DNA of 64,000 nucleotides from Haloferax sp046557615 (GTDB taxonomy: Archaea; Halobacteriota; Halobacteria; Halobacteriales; Haloferacaceae). Under the pieces are notes generated by a model. It did not search any database and was not told the DNA's origin. It saw only the letters and a program-made list of their open reading frames with translations. Both the position numbers and the translations under genes were made by a program. Location of the stretch: the NCBI RefSeq assembly GCF_046557615.1, contig NZ_JBKIII010000001.1, forward strand, positions 1,612,001-1,676,000. Reading direction: 5' to 3'. This document shows, one piece after another, positions 34,749 to 43,454 of the stretch; position 1 is the first letter of the stretch; the number at the start of each line of letters is the position of its first letter.

Positions 34749-35207
34749 ATGGTTGGTGTCCGTCGCAGGTTTGCCCTCGAAGACTCTGCACAACAAATCG
34801 TTGGGGGCTTTCTGCTCGCCGGTCCGTTCGTCGTGACCGAGGAGGTGTGGGTACTCGCGCGGAGCATGTCCGTCTTCCAAGGACTCCTCACCGCGCTCAT
34901 CGTCTTCGCCGTCGGTTACGGCGCACTCTACAAAGCAGACGACCGCGACCCCGACAAAGAGCGCGAGGTCGCGGGGATTCCACTGCGATTCATCTCACTC
35001 ATCACCGTCTCCTACCTCTCTGTGTTCATCCTCGCGGTCGCCTTCGACGCGCCGGGAACCTTCCTCTCAGACGTCTCAGGTCGGGTTCTGTTCGAAGGTG
35101 CTGGTATCACCCTCGACCTCGCGGTGATTGCAATTACACTCAAAGCGACGAGCGTGGGCGCGGTGTTCAGTGTCATCGGTGCAGCAACCGCTGACTCGCT
35201 GTTCTAA
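34749..35207 (+). CDS. DUF2391 (TIGR02587-like) integral membrane protein
   Basis: 152 aa with four membrane spans, starting with a short cytosolic part. GGFLLAGPFVVTEEVWVLA and FISLITVSYLSVFILA fit the DUF2391 family, which has no known role. TATA TTTAATTAATC (34719-34729) is ~27 nt before the ATG. Confidence 0.75.
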   Translation: MVGVRRRFALEDSAQQIVGGFLLAGPFVVTEEVWVLARSMSVFQGLLTALIVFAVGYGALYKADDRDPDKEREVAGIPLRFISLITVSYLSVFILAVAFDAPGTFLSDVSGRVLFEGAGITLDLAVIAITLKATSVGAVFSVIGAATADSLF

Positions 35208-35293
35208 CCTCCCCGTGCGCTGGTCTACATCTGGTGAGACAATGCGACTGCATGACCCTGAAGCGTTAAGTTCGCGGGGTCAGTCCTTCGGGT

Positions 35294-35872
35294 ATGGATT
35301 ACGAGCTCGCCATCGAGACGACTCCTGACACAATTCCCGGCGGAACGGGAATCCTGCTCCTTCACCCGAGCATCGGCGAGACGGACCGTATCGACACGGA
35401 TTTCTTCAAGGCCGACACCGACAACTTCCTCGTCATCTCGACGCGAACCACCGCGCGCGAAGTCGAGCAAAAGCTCGAATACTACGAAGTAGACGAGTCT
35501 CGCGCGACGATTCTCGACACACTCTCTATCGAGCGAGGCTACTCGCGCCGAAGCGCCGAAAACATCTACTACGTCGCCTCACCCGACGACCTCGACGCCA
35601 TCGTCGAAAAGACCCGCAGGTTCCTCGAATCACACGACGGAAAGCTTCGACTCAGCGTCGATTCGGTCACCGAGATGGCCTACTACGCCGACGTTGACCG
35701 CGCGTTCGAAGCGACCAAGCAGATTCTCGAACTCCTCGAAGAGTTCGATGCGGTCGGTCTGTTCCACCTCTCGAACGAAGTTCACGACGAAGAGACACTG
35801 GACCGCTTCCGCGAACTCTTCACGGGTGTCGTCGAACTCGAAGAAGACGGAACTGTCACCAGCGAATTTTAG
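35294..35872 (+). CDS. Haloarchaeal RecA-superfamily-like protein of unknown function
   Basis: 192 aa. The layout GTGILLLHPS, then FLVISTRTTAREVEQKLE, and LRLSVDSVTEMAYYAD recalls a KaiC/RadA-type fold in which the P-loop is degenerate: there is no GK(S/T). Similar proteins are widespread in haloarchaea as an unnamed family. TATA GCGTTAAG (35261-35268) is ~27 nt upstream. Confidence 0.6.
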   Translation: MDYELAIETTPDTIPGGTGILLLHPSIGETDRIDTDFFKADTDNFLVISTRTTAREVEQKLEYYEVDESRATILDTLSIERGYSRRSAENIYYVASPDDLDAIVEKTRRFLESHDGKLRLSVDSVTEMAYYADVDRAFEATKQILELLEEFDAVGLFHLSNEVHDEETLDRFRELFTGVVELEEDGTVTSEF

Positions 35873-35893
35873 AAACAGTCGGGAAATCTTCCC

Positions 35894-36712
35894 TCAGTTC
35901 GACTCAGCATCCCGCCGAGCATCGTGCTTCTCGGCGAGTTGCTCGAACGTCTTCTCGGCCCAGCGAACCGCGTAGGCAGGGCCATATTCGAGGTACGCCT
36001 CCGTGTCGAGTGCCGAGAACGGCGCGGGAAGTTCCCGACCGTGCTTGATTGCCGAACAGGCGAACTCCGTCGCGTTCGGGAAGGAAGTCTCACCGAGTGC
36101 GACAGAGCGCGGGAGATCGGAGAGTCGCTCGTCCAGTCGCTCGCCCGTATCTTCCCACGTGTCGTAGAGTGCGTCGTACTCGCCGTCCCACGATTCGAAC
36201 ACGTCGCGGGTGTGGAGTCCAATCCAGCCTTCGAACAGCGCGAGGGCGATTTGATACACGTCGTTCGGACCGTGCGGAATCGCCGTCGTGAGGTCACGGT
36301 AGTGTTCGCCGAAGAAGGGCAGGAAGTGTTCCGGAACGTCCTCGAAACTGAGTTGGACGAACGCCTCGGCGACGAGGAAGTCCAAGAAATTCTGGGGCGT
36401 GGTCTTCGCACGATGCTTCAGAAACACCGTCGGTGGTGTCGTCTGTCGCGTCCAGACCACCGTCCCGTCGCCGGGCATGCCGATGGTGAAGTCCGAAGAC
36501 ACGTACGCCCCGAGGAGTTGCGGCACGTCGTCTGGTAACCACTCTGCGGGGTACGACGTCGGAGAGAGCGATTCGACGACGAGGCCGAGGTTCTCAGCGG
36601 CCGCCGGGGGAATCGTCTCGAAGTCGGTCTCCACGTCGAGGACGAGCGCGTCGGGTGCGTACTCCTCGCGGACGGCTTCGAGGTCCGTCGAAAGCGTGCG
36701 CGGTTCGAACAT
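35894..36712 (-). CDS. Conserved haloarchaeal protein of unknown function (272 aa)
   Basis: Soluble, acidic, rich in aromatic residues. I recognise the pattern (LVLDVETDFETIPPAAAENLG, HGPNDVYQIALALFEGW) as a conserved haloarchaeal protein without a function. It follows the 28-aa microprotein gene by 4 nt on the same strand and probably shares its promoter. Confidence 0.6.
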   Translation of the reverse strand: MFEPRTLSTDLEAVREEYAPDALVLDVETDFETIPPAAAENLGLVVESLSPTSYPAEWLPDDVPQLLGAYVSSDFTIGMPGDGTVVWTRQTTPPTVFLKHRAKTTPQNFLDFLVAEAFVQLSFEDVPEHFLPFFGEHYRDLTTAIPHGPNDVYQIALALFEGWIGLHTRDVFESWDGEYDALYDTWEDTGERLDERLSDLPRSVALGETSFPNATEFACSAIKHGRELPAPFSALDTEAYLEYGPAYAVRWAEKTFEQLAEKHDARRDAESN

Positions 36713-36716
36713 CTGG

Positions 36717-36803
36717 TTATGCGAGGCTCATTCCGACGAGAACGAGCGCGAGTAGTGCCGAGATGCCAACAGTGCCGAGTACGATTTTCGTCGCTTGGCT
36801 CAT
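36717..36803 (-). CDS. 28-aa single-span membrane microprotein
   Basis: ATG 36803 to TAA 36717: short polar start (MSQATK) and one Val/Leu/Gly/Ala helix (about residues 7-26). A TATA-like GTTTAAGCG lies ~27 nt upstream of the ATG on the minus strand, so it would be the first gene of a transcript with the 272-aa gene. It is too short for most gene finders. No family is recognised. Confidence 0.55.
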   Translation of the reverse strand: MSQATKIVLGTVGISALLALVLVGMSLA

Positions 36804-36860
36804 AGTGACACGATTAGAGTGGTGACGCTTAAACGCTTATAGTCCGCCGTCAGTGGAATT

Positions 36861-36882
36861 CTCCACCCGAAATGGAGGGGTC
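36861..36882 (+). other. ORB-like site outside the origin, upstream of hel308/ferredoxin
   Basis: CTCCACCCGAAATGGAGGGG then TC. It keeps TCCAC, CGAAA and GGGGT; AC-N2 is altered. It lies in the gap between the 28-aa gene and the ferredoxin gene. Confidence 0.45.
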
Positions 36883-36922
36883 AGTAACGGAAAATAATAC
36901 AAACCGAAGAATCTCGTCTCCG

Positions 36923-37168
36923 TTAGGGAATCAACTGCTCGCCGTCGTCGTCGATGATGCGGATGGCTTCGACGGGACAGACGCGGGCGGCGAACTTCGC
37001 GTCGAACTCGGCGTCTTCCGGAATCTCACGGACGAACACGTCTTCTTCGACTTCTTCTGCACCTTCGAGGTCGGCTTTGCCCGCGTCGAGGTTCTTTTGA
37101 AACGCATCCCACTCGTCCACGCACTGGAAGATACCGATGCACGTCTCACGGTCGTACTCGACTTTCAT
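36923..37168 (-). CDS. Ferredoxin-like 3Fe-4S protein
   Basis: 81 aa, acidic. Three cysteines in the ferredoxin arrangement: Cys in ETCIGIFQC (x5 spacing, without the middle Cys) and Cys in ARVCPVEAI. That pattern fits a single [3Fe-4S] cluster. A long acidic insertion lies between the two parts. The Met at 37168 (MKVEYDRETC) fits the family; the 22-residue extension upstream is unlikely. It may supply electrons to an oxidoreductase such as the P450, but no partner is adjacent. Confidence 0.8.
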   Translation of the reverse strand: MKVEYDRETCIGIFQCVDEWDAFQKNLDAGKADLEGAEEVEEDVFVREIPEDAEFDAKFAARVCPVEAIRIIDDDGEQLIP

Positions 37169-37334
37169 ACCGCGTTCTTTTCTTGCGTCGTACATAGCCC
37201 TGCCGACGCGATGCGACTCCGTCACGCCGTTCACTCACTCTGTTCGTTCTGCAGGCGTTCTCGACTCCCACCCGGCACGCCTCGGGGGAACCCTGTCCGA
37301 TGGTTTAAACCGCATCACTTTCCAAGCTATGCCA

Positions 37335-39749
37335 ATGCGAACAGCGGACCTAACGGGCCTCCCCGAGGGGGTTTCCGACGCTCTCTACGAGGAGGGTATC
37401 GAGGAACTCTACCCCCCACAGGCCGAGGCCGTCGAGGCAGGATTAACCGACGGGCAGAGCCTCGTCGCCGCCGTCCCGACGGCGAGCGGAAAGACCCTCG
37501 TTGCGGAACTCGCCATGCTGTCGAGCGTCGCCCGCGGCGGGAAAGCACTCTACATCGTCCCCTTGCGGGCACTCGCTTCCGAAAAGAAAGCCGAGTTCGA
37601 ACGCTGGGAAGAGTTTGGAATCACGGTCGGCGTCTCCACCGGTAACTACGAATCGACGAGCGAGTGGCTCTCGTCGCGCGATATCATCGTCGCCACGAGT
37701 GAGAAAGTGGACTCGCTCGTCCGCAACAACGCGTCGTGGATGGACGAACTCACCTGCGTCGTCTCCGACGAAGTTCATCTGGTCAACGACCGACATCGCG
37801 GGCCGACGCTCGAAGTGACGCTCGCCAAACTCCGACGCCTGAATCCCAGTCTCCAAGTCGTCGCTCTCTCTGCGACCGTCGGCAACGCGGGCGAAGTGGC
37901 CGATTGGCTCGATGCGACGCTCGTCCAATCCGACTGGCGACCAATCGACCTGAAGATGGGCGTCCACTTCGGCAACGCCATCATGTTCGACGACGGGACA
38001 CAGAAGGAGGTTCCGGTCGCCAAAGGTGACCGGCAGGCACCCGCACTCGTCGCAGACGCACTGGACGGCGACGACGACGACGACCAAGGTTCCTCGCTCG
38101 TCTTCGTCAACTCCCGACGAAACGCAGAGTCCGCAGCGCGCCGCATGGCAGGCGTCACGGACGAGTACATCACGGGTGTCGAACGCGGTGAACTCGCCGA
38201 GCTCGCCGCCGAGATTCGAGACGTTTCAGATACCGAAACCTCCGACAACCTCGCAAATGCCGTCGCCAAGGGTGCGGCGTTCCACCACGCTGGACTCGCC
38301 GCAGAACACCGGACCCTGGTCGAAGATGCGTTCCGCGACAGACTCATCAAGTGCATCTGTGCGACACCGACCCTCGCCGCGGGTGTCAACACTCCGAGTC
38401 GGCGCGTCATCGTCCGCGACTGGCAACGCTACGACGGGGACTACGGCGGAATGAAGCCATTAGAGGTTCTCGAGGTTCACCAGATGATGGGTCGCGCCGG
38501 ACGCCCCGGACTCGACCCCTACGGCGAGGCCGTCCTGCTCGCCAACGACATGGACACCCGCGACGAGCTATTCGAACGGTACATCTGGGCCGACGCCGAA
38601 GACGTGTACTCAAAACTCGCGGCCGAACCCGCGCTTCGAACACACCTGCTCGCCACGGTCGCCTCCGGATTCGCCCACACCCGCGAAGGTCTGCTCGAAT
38701 TCCTCGACCAAACCCTGTATGCGACCCAGACCGACGACCCGGCGCGATTAGAGCAAGTCACGGACCGCGTTCTCGATTATTTGGAGGTCAACGGCTTCAT
38801 CGAGTTCGATGGCCAGACGATTCGCGCAACTGCCATCGGTCACACCGTCTCGCGTCTCTACCTCGACCCGATGAGCGCCGCCGAAATCATCGACGGACTC
38901 GAATGGGCCTCGAAGAATCGGAACAAGAAATTGCGCGAGTTGGAGGGTGAAGTCGAATCCCAGCCCAAACAACAGCAGGAGCCGGGTGGTTTCCAGCGCG
39001 CCAGCGAGATGGCCACGTCAGAAGACGACGAACCCATCGAAACCGACCGCACCTATCCGACCGCGCTCGGCCTGTTCCATCTGGTCTGCCGAACACCCGA
39101 CATGTACCAGTTGTACCTGAAATCGGGTGACAAAGAGACCTACACCGAGTTGTGCTACGAGCGCGAACCCGAACTGCTCGGGAGAGTTCCCTCCGAGTAC
39201 GAAGACGTCGCGTTCGAAGACTGGCTCTCGGCGCTCAAGACGGCCAAACTCCTCGAAGACTGGACGCTCGAAGTGGACGAGGACCGCATCACCGACCGCT
39301 ACGGTGTCGGCCCGGGCGACATTCGTGGCAAGGTCGAAACCGCCCAGTGGTTGCTCGGGGCGGCCGAACGCCTCGCCAGCGAGTTAGACCTCGATTCGGC
39401 ACTCGCGGTCAGAGAGGCGAAAAAGCGCGTCGAGTACGGCGTCCGCGACGAACTGCTCGACCTCGCGGGGATTCGCGGCGTCGGTCGAAAACGCGCGCGA
39501 CGGCTCTACGAGGCGGGTATCGAGACGCGTGCAGACCTTCGAGAAGCCTCGAAAGCCCACGTCCTCGCCGCGCTTCGAGGCCGCCGGAAGACAGCCGAAA
39601 ACATTCTCGAAGCAGCGGGGCGAAAGAACCCCTCGATGGACGACGTAGACGAATCTGACGCTCCCGAAGACGCGGTTCCGGAAGACTCTGGATTCGAGAC
39701 GGCTAAAGACCGGGCAGACCAACAGGCCAGTCTGGGTGATTTCGAATGA
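37335..39749 (+). CDS. hel308: ATP-dependent DNA helicase Hel308
   Basis: About 804 aa, a Ski2-like 3'-5' helicase that acts on stalled forks and recombination intermediates. Motif I PTASGKT, motif II DEVH, motif VI QMMGRAGRPG. The winged-helix and ratchet region follows, and a C-terminal helix-hairpin-helix (LAGIRGVGRKRARRLYEAG) closes the protein. TATA GTTTAAAC (37303-37310) gives a leaderless start at 37335; ATG 37329 two codons upstream is possible. Overlaps cgi121 by ATGA. Confidence 0.93.
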   Translation: MRTADLTGLPEGVSDALYEEGIEELYPPQAEAVEAGLTDGQSLVAAVPTASGKTLVAELAMLSSVARGGKALYIVPLRALASEKKAEFERWEEFGITVGVSTGNYESTSEWLSSRDIIVATSEKVDSLVRNNASWMDELTCVVSDEVHLVNDRHRGPTLEVTLAKLRRLNPSLQVVALSATVGNAGEVADWLDATLVQSDWRPIDLKMGVHFGNAIMFDDGTQKEVPVAKGDRQAPALVADALDGDDDDDQGSSLVFVNSRRNAESAARRMAGVTDEYITGVERGELAELAAEIRDVSDTETSDNLANAVAKGAAFHHAGLAAEHRTLVEDAFRDRLIKCICATPTLAAGVNTPSRRVIVRDWQRYDGDYGGMKPLEVLEVHQMMGRAGRPGLDPYGEAVLLANDMDTRDELFERYIWADAEDVYSKLAAEPALRTHLLATVASGFAHTREGLLEFLDQTLYATQTDDPARLEQVTDRVLDYLEVNGFIEFDGQTIRATAIGHTVSRLYLDPMSAAEIIDGLEWASKNRNKKLRELEGEVESQPKQQQEPGGFQRASEMATSEDDEPIETDRTYPTALGLFHLVCRTPDMYQLYLKSGDKETYTELCYEREPELLGRVPSEYEDVAFEDWLSALKTAKLLEDWTLEVDEDRITDRYGVGPGDIRGKVETAQWLLGAAERLASELDLDSALAVREAKKRVEYGVRDELLDLAGIRGVGRKRARRLYEAGIETRADLREASKAHVLAALRGRRKTAENILEAAGRKNPSMDDVDESDAPEDAVPEDSGFETAKDRADQQASLGDFE

Positions 39750-40240
39750 GACTCGTCGAAGGAAATGTGACGATTACCGACCTCGATTCGTTCATCGAAA
39801 CGTTGGGGTCGGTCGCCGAGGAGACAGACACCACGATTCAGGCGTTCGACGCGCGATTCGTCGTGAGTCGAAAACACCTCGAACGAGCGATGGAACTCGC
39901 AGACAGAGCCATCTCGCGCGGGAACGAAATCGCCCGCGACAGAGCAGTCGAAATCTTGCTCTATGCGAGCGGTCGCCGACAAATCAACCGCGCGTTCGAG
40001 ATGGGGGTCGGTGAAGGCGAGCGGTCGGTCGTGATTTTGGTCGATGGCGACGACGAGAACGAGGCAGAGCGGACACTGTTCGAACGTCTCGATATCGAGG
40101 CAGACGACACACTCGGCTACTACGACGAATCACTCGTCCGCGACTTCTTCGATATCGGCGACGAGGAACTCACACTTGTCGATAGAGACCTCGAGAGTCT
40201 CGTTATCGAGCGCGTGGCACTGCTTACGGTTGACCGGTAG
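39746..40240 (+). CDS. cgi121: KEOPS complex subunit Cgi121
   Basis: 164 aa. The core EILLYASGRRQINRAFEMGV is the Cgi121/TPRKB signature. KEOPS adds threonylcarbamoyl to A37 of ANN-reading tRNAs; Cgi121 captures the tRNA 3' end. The other KEOPS genes are not in the window. It overlaps hel308 (ATGA). Confidence 0.9.
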   Translation: MRLVEGNVTITDLDSFIETLGSVAEETDTTIQAFDARFVVSRKHLERAMELADRAISRGNEIARDRAVEILLYASGRRQINRAFEMGVGEGERSVVILVDGDDENEAERTLFERLDIEADDTLGYYDESLVRDFFDIGDEELTLVDRDLESLVIERVALLTVDR

Positions 40241-40285
40241 CGACACTGTTCCACGCGAAACGTTCCCCTTCGAATTGTCTGACAG

Positions 40286-40306
40286 ACCCCTTTGTTTCAA
40301 CTGGAG
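40286..40306 (-). other. ORB-like site outside the origin
   Basis: On the minus strand CTCCAGTTGAAACAAAGGGG then T. It matches the haloarchaeal ORB pattern TCCA-N2-GAAAC-N3-GGGGT throughout. It lies between cgi121 and the 3' end of tRNA-Gln. Confidence 0.55.
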
Positions 40307-40346
40307 AATAGGAGACGGCGCTGCCTCGGTGTGTAGAAAGTTAAAA

Positions 40347-40419
40347 TAGTTCCACCAGGATTCGAACCTGGGTCGTCGCCCCCAGAAGGCGACAGGATTG
40401 GCCACTACCCCATGGAACT
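40347..40419 (-). tRNA. tRNA-Gln (anticodon CTG)
   Basis: 73 nt. The acceptor stem AGTTCCA/TGGAACT is perfect, followed by the discriminator A. The D-arm (GGGT...ATCC), the anticodon loop TTCTGGG (anticodon CTG, reads CAG) on a GC-rich stem, and the T-arm CCAGG-TTCGAAT-CCTGG are all present. No intron, and no encoded CCA. It agrees closely with haloarchaeal tRNA-Gln as I remember it. Confidence 0.95.
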
Positions 40420-40550
40420 TCGCACCCATTCGTAGTCAGTGGGTATTTGTAAACGTTGCGTGTCGCCGCGGGCGTGCGACGACGTGGCAGAAAAGGGACG
40501 GACGTGTACAAACCACCAGCTATTTGCCCCTGTTCTATCCAACTTCGTGT

Positions 40551-41123
40551 ATGTACGTCGGACGATTCGTCGTCATCGGCCCCGGAATCGGTGGGTATCG
40601 TGTCTCCTCTCGGTCGTTCCCGAACCGTCAGGTCACAGCGCGCGACGGAATGCTGACCGTCGGCCCAACCCCCGACGCTCCGGAAACGGACAACCCATAC
40701 ATCGCCTACAACTGCGTCCGCGAAGGCGGCGATTACGTCGCCGTCGGCAACGGGTCGCAAGTAGACCCAATCGCGGAGAAACTCGACCTCGGTTACCCGC
40801 CACGTGACGCGCTTGCAACGAGTCTGCTCGCGCTCGATTACGAGAAAGACGACTACAACACGCCGCGCATCGCGGGCGTCGTCGGCGACGACGAAGCCTA
40901 CATCGCCATCGTCCGCAAGGACGCCCTCATCGTGGAAGCCGTCTCCGAACCCACGCTGGTCGCAACCTACGAAGAAGACGACCCGCGAGCCTTCGACCTC
41001 GACAGCGACGAAGCAGCCGAACTCGCAGCAGAACTCTACGACCACGAGTTCGAACACGCCGTGTGTGCCGCGGCCGTCACCGTCGGCGACGACGTGGATA
41101 TCGCGTTCTACAACGGCGAATAA
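40551..41123 (+). CDS. purO: IMP cyclohydrolase, archaeal type
   Basis: 190 aa. It closes the last ring of purine synthesis (FAICAR to IMP). MYVGRFVVIGPG, GYRVSSRSFPNR and the NPYIAYNC block belong to the archaeal PurO family, unrelated to bacterial PurH. The ATG at 40551 is about 27 nt after TATTTG; a longer frame from 40398 runs into the tRNA and is not used. Confidence 0.93.
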   Translation: MYVGRFVVIGPGIGGYRVSSRSFPNRQVTARDGMLTVGPTPDAPETDNPYIAYNCVREGGDYVAVGNGSQVDPIAEKLDLGYPPRDALATSLLALDYEKDDYNTPRIAGVVGDDEAYIAIVRKDALIVEAVSEPTLVATYEEDDPRAFDLDSDEAAELAAELYDHEFEHAVCAAAVTVGDDVDIAFYNGE

Positions 41124-41173
41124 TCACAGCGACCAGCACTGGCCTTTTTCAGCGGTGCGAGTGTATGTGAACC

Positions 41174-41833
41174 ATGCGCATCGGCGTGATTTCCGACGTT
41201 CACGGAAATCTGCCAGCACTCGAAGCAGTGTTAGCCGATATGCCCTCGGTGGACCGGGTGGTCTGTGCGGGCGACGTTGTGGGTTACAATCCATGGCCCG
41301 ACGAGTGCATCGCCCTCCTCACCGAGCGCGATATCCCAAGCGTCTCCGGAAATCACGACCGAGCGGTCGTCTCGGGAACGCCGTTTCGATTCAATTCGAT
41401 GGCGAGAGAAGGCGTCTCGTTCGCCCAGAAAAACATCAGTGCAGCGTCGAAAGCGTGGCTCGCCTCCTTGCCGAACTCACGCACCTGCTGTGACGAGCGC
41501 GTTCGTATCGTCCACGGCCACCCCGAGAATCCAGACCGCTACACCTACCCCGACGACTTCTCGGCGTCGCTCCTCGGCGACGAAGACGTACTCGTGATGG
41601 GACACACGCACGTCCAAGCCCACGCAGTGTACGACGAGGGCATCGTCCTCAATCCGGGGAGCGTCGGCCAACCGCGCGATGGCGACCCCGAAGCGGCCTA
41701 CGCCGTCGTCGATTTGGATGGAAAGGCGGTCGAGGAACGCCGCATCGCCTACGATATCGACCGCGTCGTCTCGCGGATTCACGCCGTTGGCCTTCCGTCG
41801 AAACTCGCCAGTCGGCTGTATAGCGGGTATTGA
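41174..41833 (+). CDS. YfcE/MJ0936-type metallophosphoesterase
   Basis: 219 aa. All metal motifs are present: SDVHGN, GDVVGYNP, GNHD, and GHTHVQ. The substrate (phosphodiester, possibly cyclic nucleotide) is not known. It stands 50 nt after purO in the same direction. Confidence 0.87.
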   Translation: MRIGVISDVHGNLPALEAVLADMPSVDRVVCAGDVVGYNPWPDECIALLTERDIPSVSGNHDRAVVSGTPFRFNSMAREGVSFAQKNISAASKAWLASLPNSRTCCDERVRIVHGHPENPDRYTYPDDFSASLLGDEDVLVMGHTHVQAHAVYDEGIVLNPGSVGQPRDGDPEAAYAVVDLDGKAVEERRIAYDIDRVVSRIHAVGLPSKLASRLYSGY

Positions 41834-41897
41834 GAAGAAAACAGAGTAACGAGGGGTGAGGAGGGCGAAGAAGGCAGGGAGGGCAAAAAGACGGACG

Positions 41898-43244
41898 TTA
41901 GTTCGAGACGGGCTGCAACTTCGCCGAGAAGTGTCGAAGCTCTTTCATCGGCGGTTCCTCGACGATTTCGAGGCCGGTGTACTCGTCAGCGTGTTCGAGG
42001 ACTGCCTCGGCCGTGTCAGCGATGTGTTCGAGGTGTTCGTAGCTGTAGGTTCGGCGCGGGAGTGCGAGACGGACGAGGTCCGGGCGGTCGGTTCCGGGGA
42101 ACGCAAACCCACCGAGTTCGACGCCGCGAACGCCGCCTTCGAGATAGAGCGCGCAGACGAGTTCTTGGCCGGGATACTGTTCTTTCGGGATGTGCGGGAA
42201 GATTTCGCTGGCATCGAGATAGACGGCGTGGCCACCCGTCGGCAGGTAGACCGGTACGTCGCGCTCGGAGAGCAAGTCACCCAGTTCGGCGACTTGGCCG
42301 ACGCGCTCTTCCACGTAGGGGGGCGTGACTGCTTCGCGCAGGCCGACGGCCATCGCGTCGATGTCGCGGCCGGAGAGGCCACCGTAGGTCGAAAAGCCCT
42401 CGTAGAGAATTGCGCGCTGTTTCGCGTGTTCGTAGACCATCTCGTCGCGCATCGCGGTGAACCCGCCGATGTTGACGAGTGCGTCTTTCTTGCCGGACAT
42501 GGTAATCGCGTCCGCGTGGGCGAACTGCTCACGGGCGATGTCTGCGATGCTCACGTCTTCGTAGCCCGGTTCGCGCTCTTTGATGAAGTGTGCGTTCTCG
42601 GCGAAGCGGCAGGCGTCGATGACGAACATCGCATCGATGTCGTTGGCGAACTCCGCGACGGCTTCGATGTTAGCCATCGAGACCGGTTGCCCGGCGACCG
42701 AGTTGTTCGTAATCGTCAGCGCGACGACGGGGATGGCGTCTTCGCCGACTTCTTCGACGAGTGCCCAGCCTGCGTCGATATCGAAGTTACCTTTGAACGG
42801 TTCGGTTGAATCCGGGTCGCGGGCAGCGGGCGAGGGGCAGTCGATTGGGTCTGCGCCCTGATTGACGATGTGCGCACGGGTCGTATCGAAGTGCGAGTTG
42901 TTCGGGACGACATCGCCTTCTTCGAGGAGGGTTCCGTAGAGGACGTTCTCAGCGCCACGGCCCTGGTGGGTCGGGATGACGTACTCGAAGCTCATCACGT
43001 CGCGGACGGATTCGGCGAGACGGTGGAACGACTCGCTACCGGCGTAGGCTTCGTCGCCGCGAATCATCGCCGCCCACTGGTCTGCCGACATCGTTCCCGT
43101 CCCAGAGTCCGTCAACAGGTCGATAAACACGTCTCGCGAGTCGAGGTTGAACGCGTTGTATCCCGCCTCTTCGAGCGCCGCTTCTCGCTCCTCACGAGAG
43201 GGAAGCCGAATCGGCTCGACCATCTTTGCCTTGTATGAGCGCAT
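41898..43244 (-). CDS. tnaA: Tryptophanase
   Basis: 448 aa. PLP enzyme that cleaves tryptophan to indole, pyruvate and ammonia. MSGKKD (PLP Lys), PTHQGRGAENVL, and TNNSVAGQPVSMAN are tryptophanase blocks and separate it from tyrosine phenol-lyase only weakly, but the gene position next to lysC and orc1 matches Haloferax tnaA. The start at 43244 or Met 43223. Its promoter is the well-known tryptophan-responsive promoter of Haloferax; the upstream palindrome is a separate entry. Confidence 0.93.
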   Translation of the reverse strand: MRSYKAKMVEPIRLPSREEREAALEEAGYNAFNLDSRDVFIDLLTDSGTGTMSADQWAAMIRGDEAYAGSESFHRLAESVRDVMSFEYVIPTHQGRGAENVLYGTLLEEGDVVPNNSHFDTTRAHIVNQGADPIDCPSPAARDPDSTEPFKGNFDIDAGWALVEEVGEDAIPVVALTITNNSVAGQPVSMANIEAVAEFANDIDAMFVIDACRFAENAHFIKEREPGYEDVSIADIAREQFAHADAITMSGKKDALVNIGGFTAMRDEMVYEHAKQRAILYEGFSTYGGLSGRDIDAMAVGLREAVTPPYVEERVGQVAELGDLLSERDVPVYLPTGGHAVYLDASEIFPHIPKEQYPGQELVCALYLEGGVRGVELGGFAFPGTDRPDLVRLALPRRTYSYEHLEHIADTAEAVLEHADEYTGLEIVEEPPMKELRHFSAKLQPVSN

Positions 43245-43271
43245 ACCTGAAACACGTCGGAAGATGTGAAG

Positions 43272-43362
43272 TAGTATGACGGTTTAAAATCGGGCGACTG
43301 CGTTCGATTTTCGGCGTTCGTGAACGAGACTGTGCATCAGTGCAAGTGTAGAAAATCGAACG
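43272..43362 (-). promoter_or_regulatory. Tryptophan-responsive tnaA promoter region with 12-bp inverted repeat
   Basis: On the minus strand TTTTAAACC (43281-43289) is the best TATA candidate. Directly upstream CGTTCGATTTTC (43301-43312) and GAAAATCGAACG (43351-43362) form a perfect 12-bp inverted repeat, 38 nt apart. The spacer contains CGTTC-GT-GAACG (43315-43326) and a TGCA...TGCA repeat. Position and symmetry suggest the binding region of the tryptophan regulator (inference). Confidence 0.6.
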
Positions 43363-43454
43363 GTGAGCCGACGAAATCGTAACTCGGTTGAGACGACTCA
43401 CGTCGCTGCCCATGTCTGTACACCGAGCAAATGTGGTGGGGTGGTCAGTCCCGA

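Noticed and set aside
37137..37334. N-terminal extension of Hel308
   Set aside because: The TATA box at 37303-37310 lies inside it and relatives begin at MRTADLTGLP.
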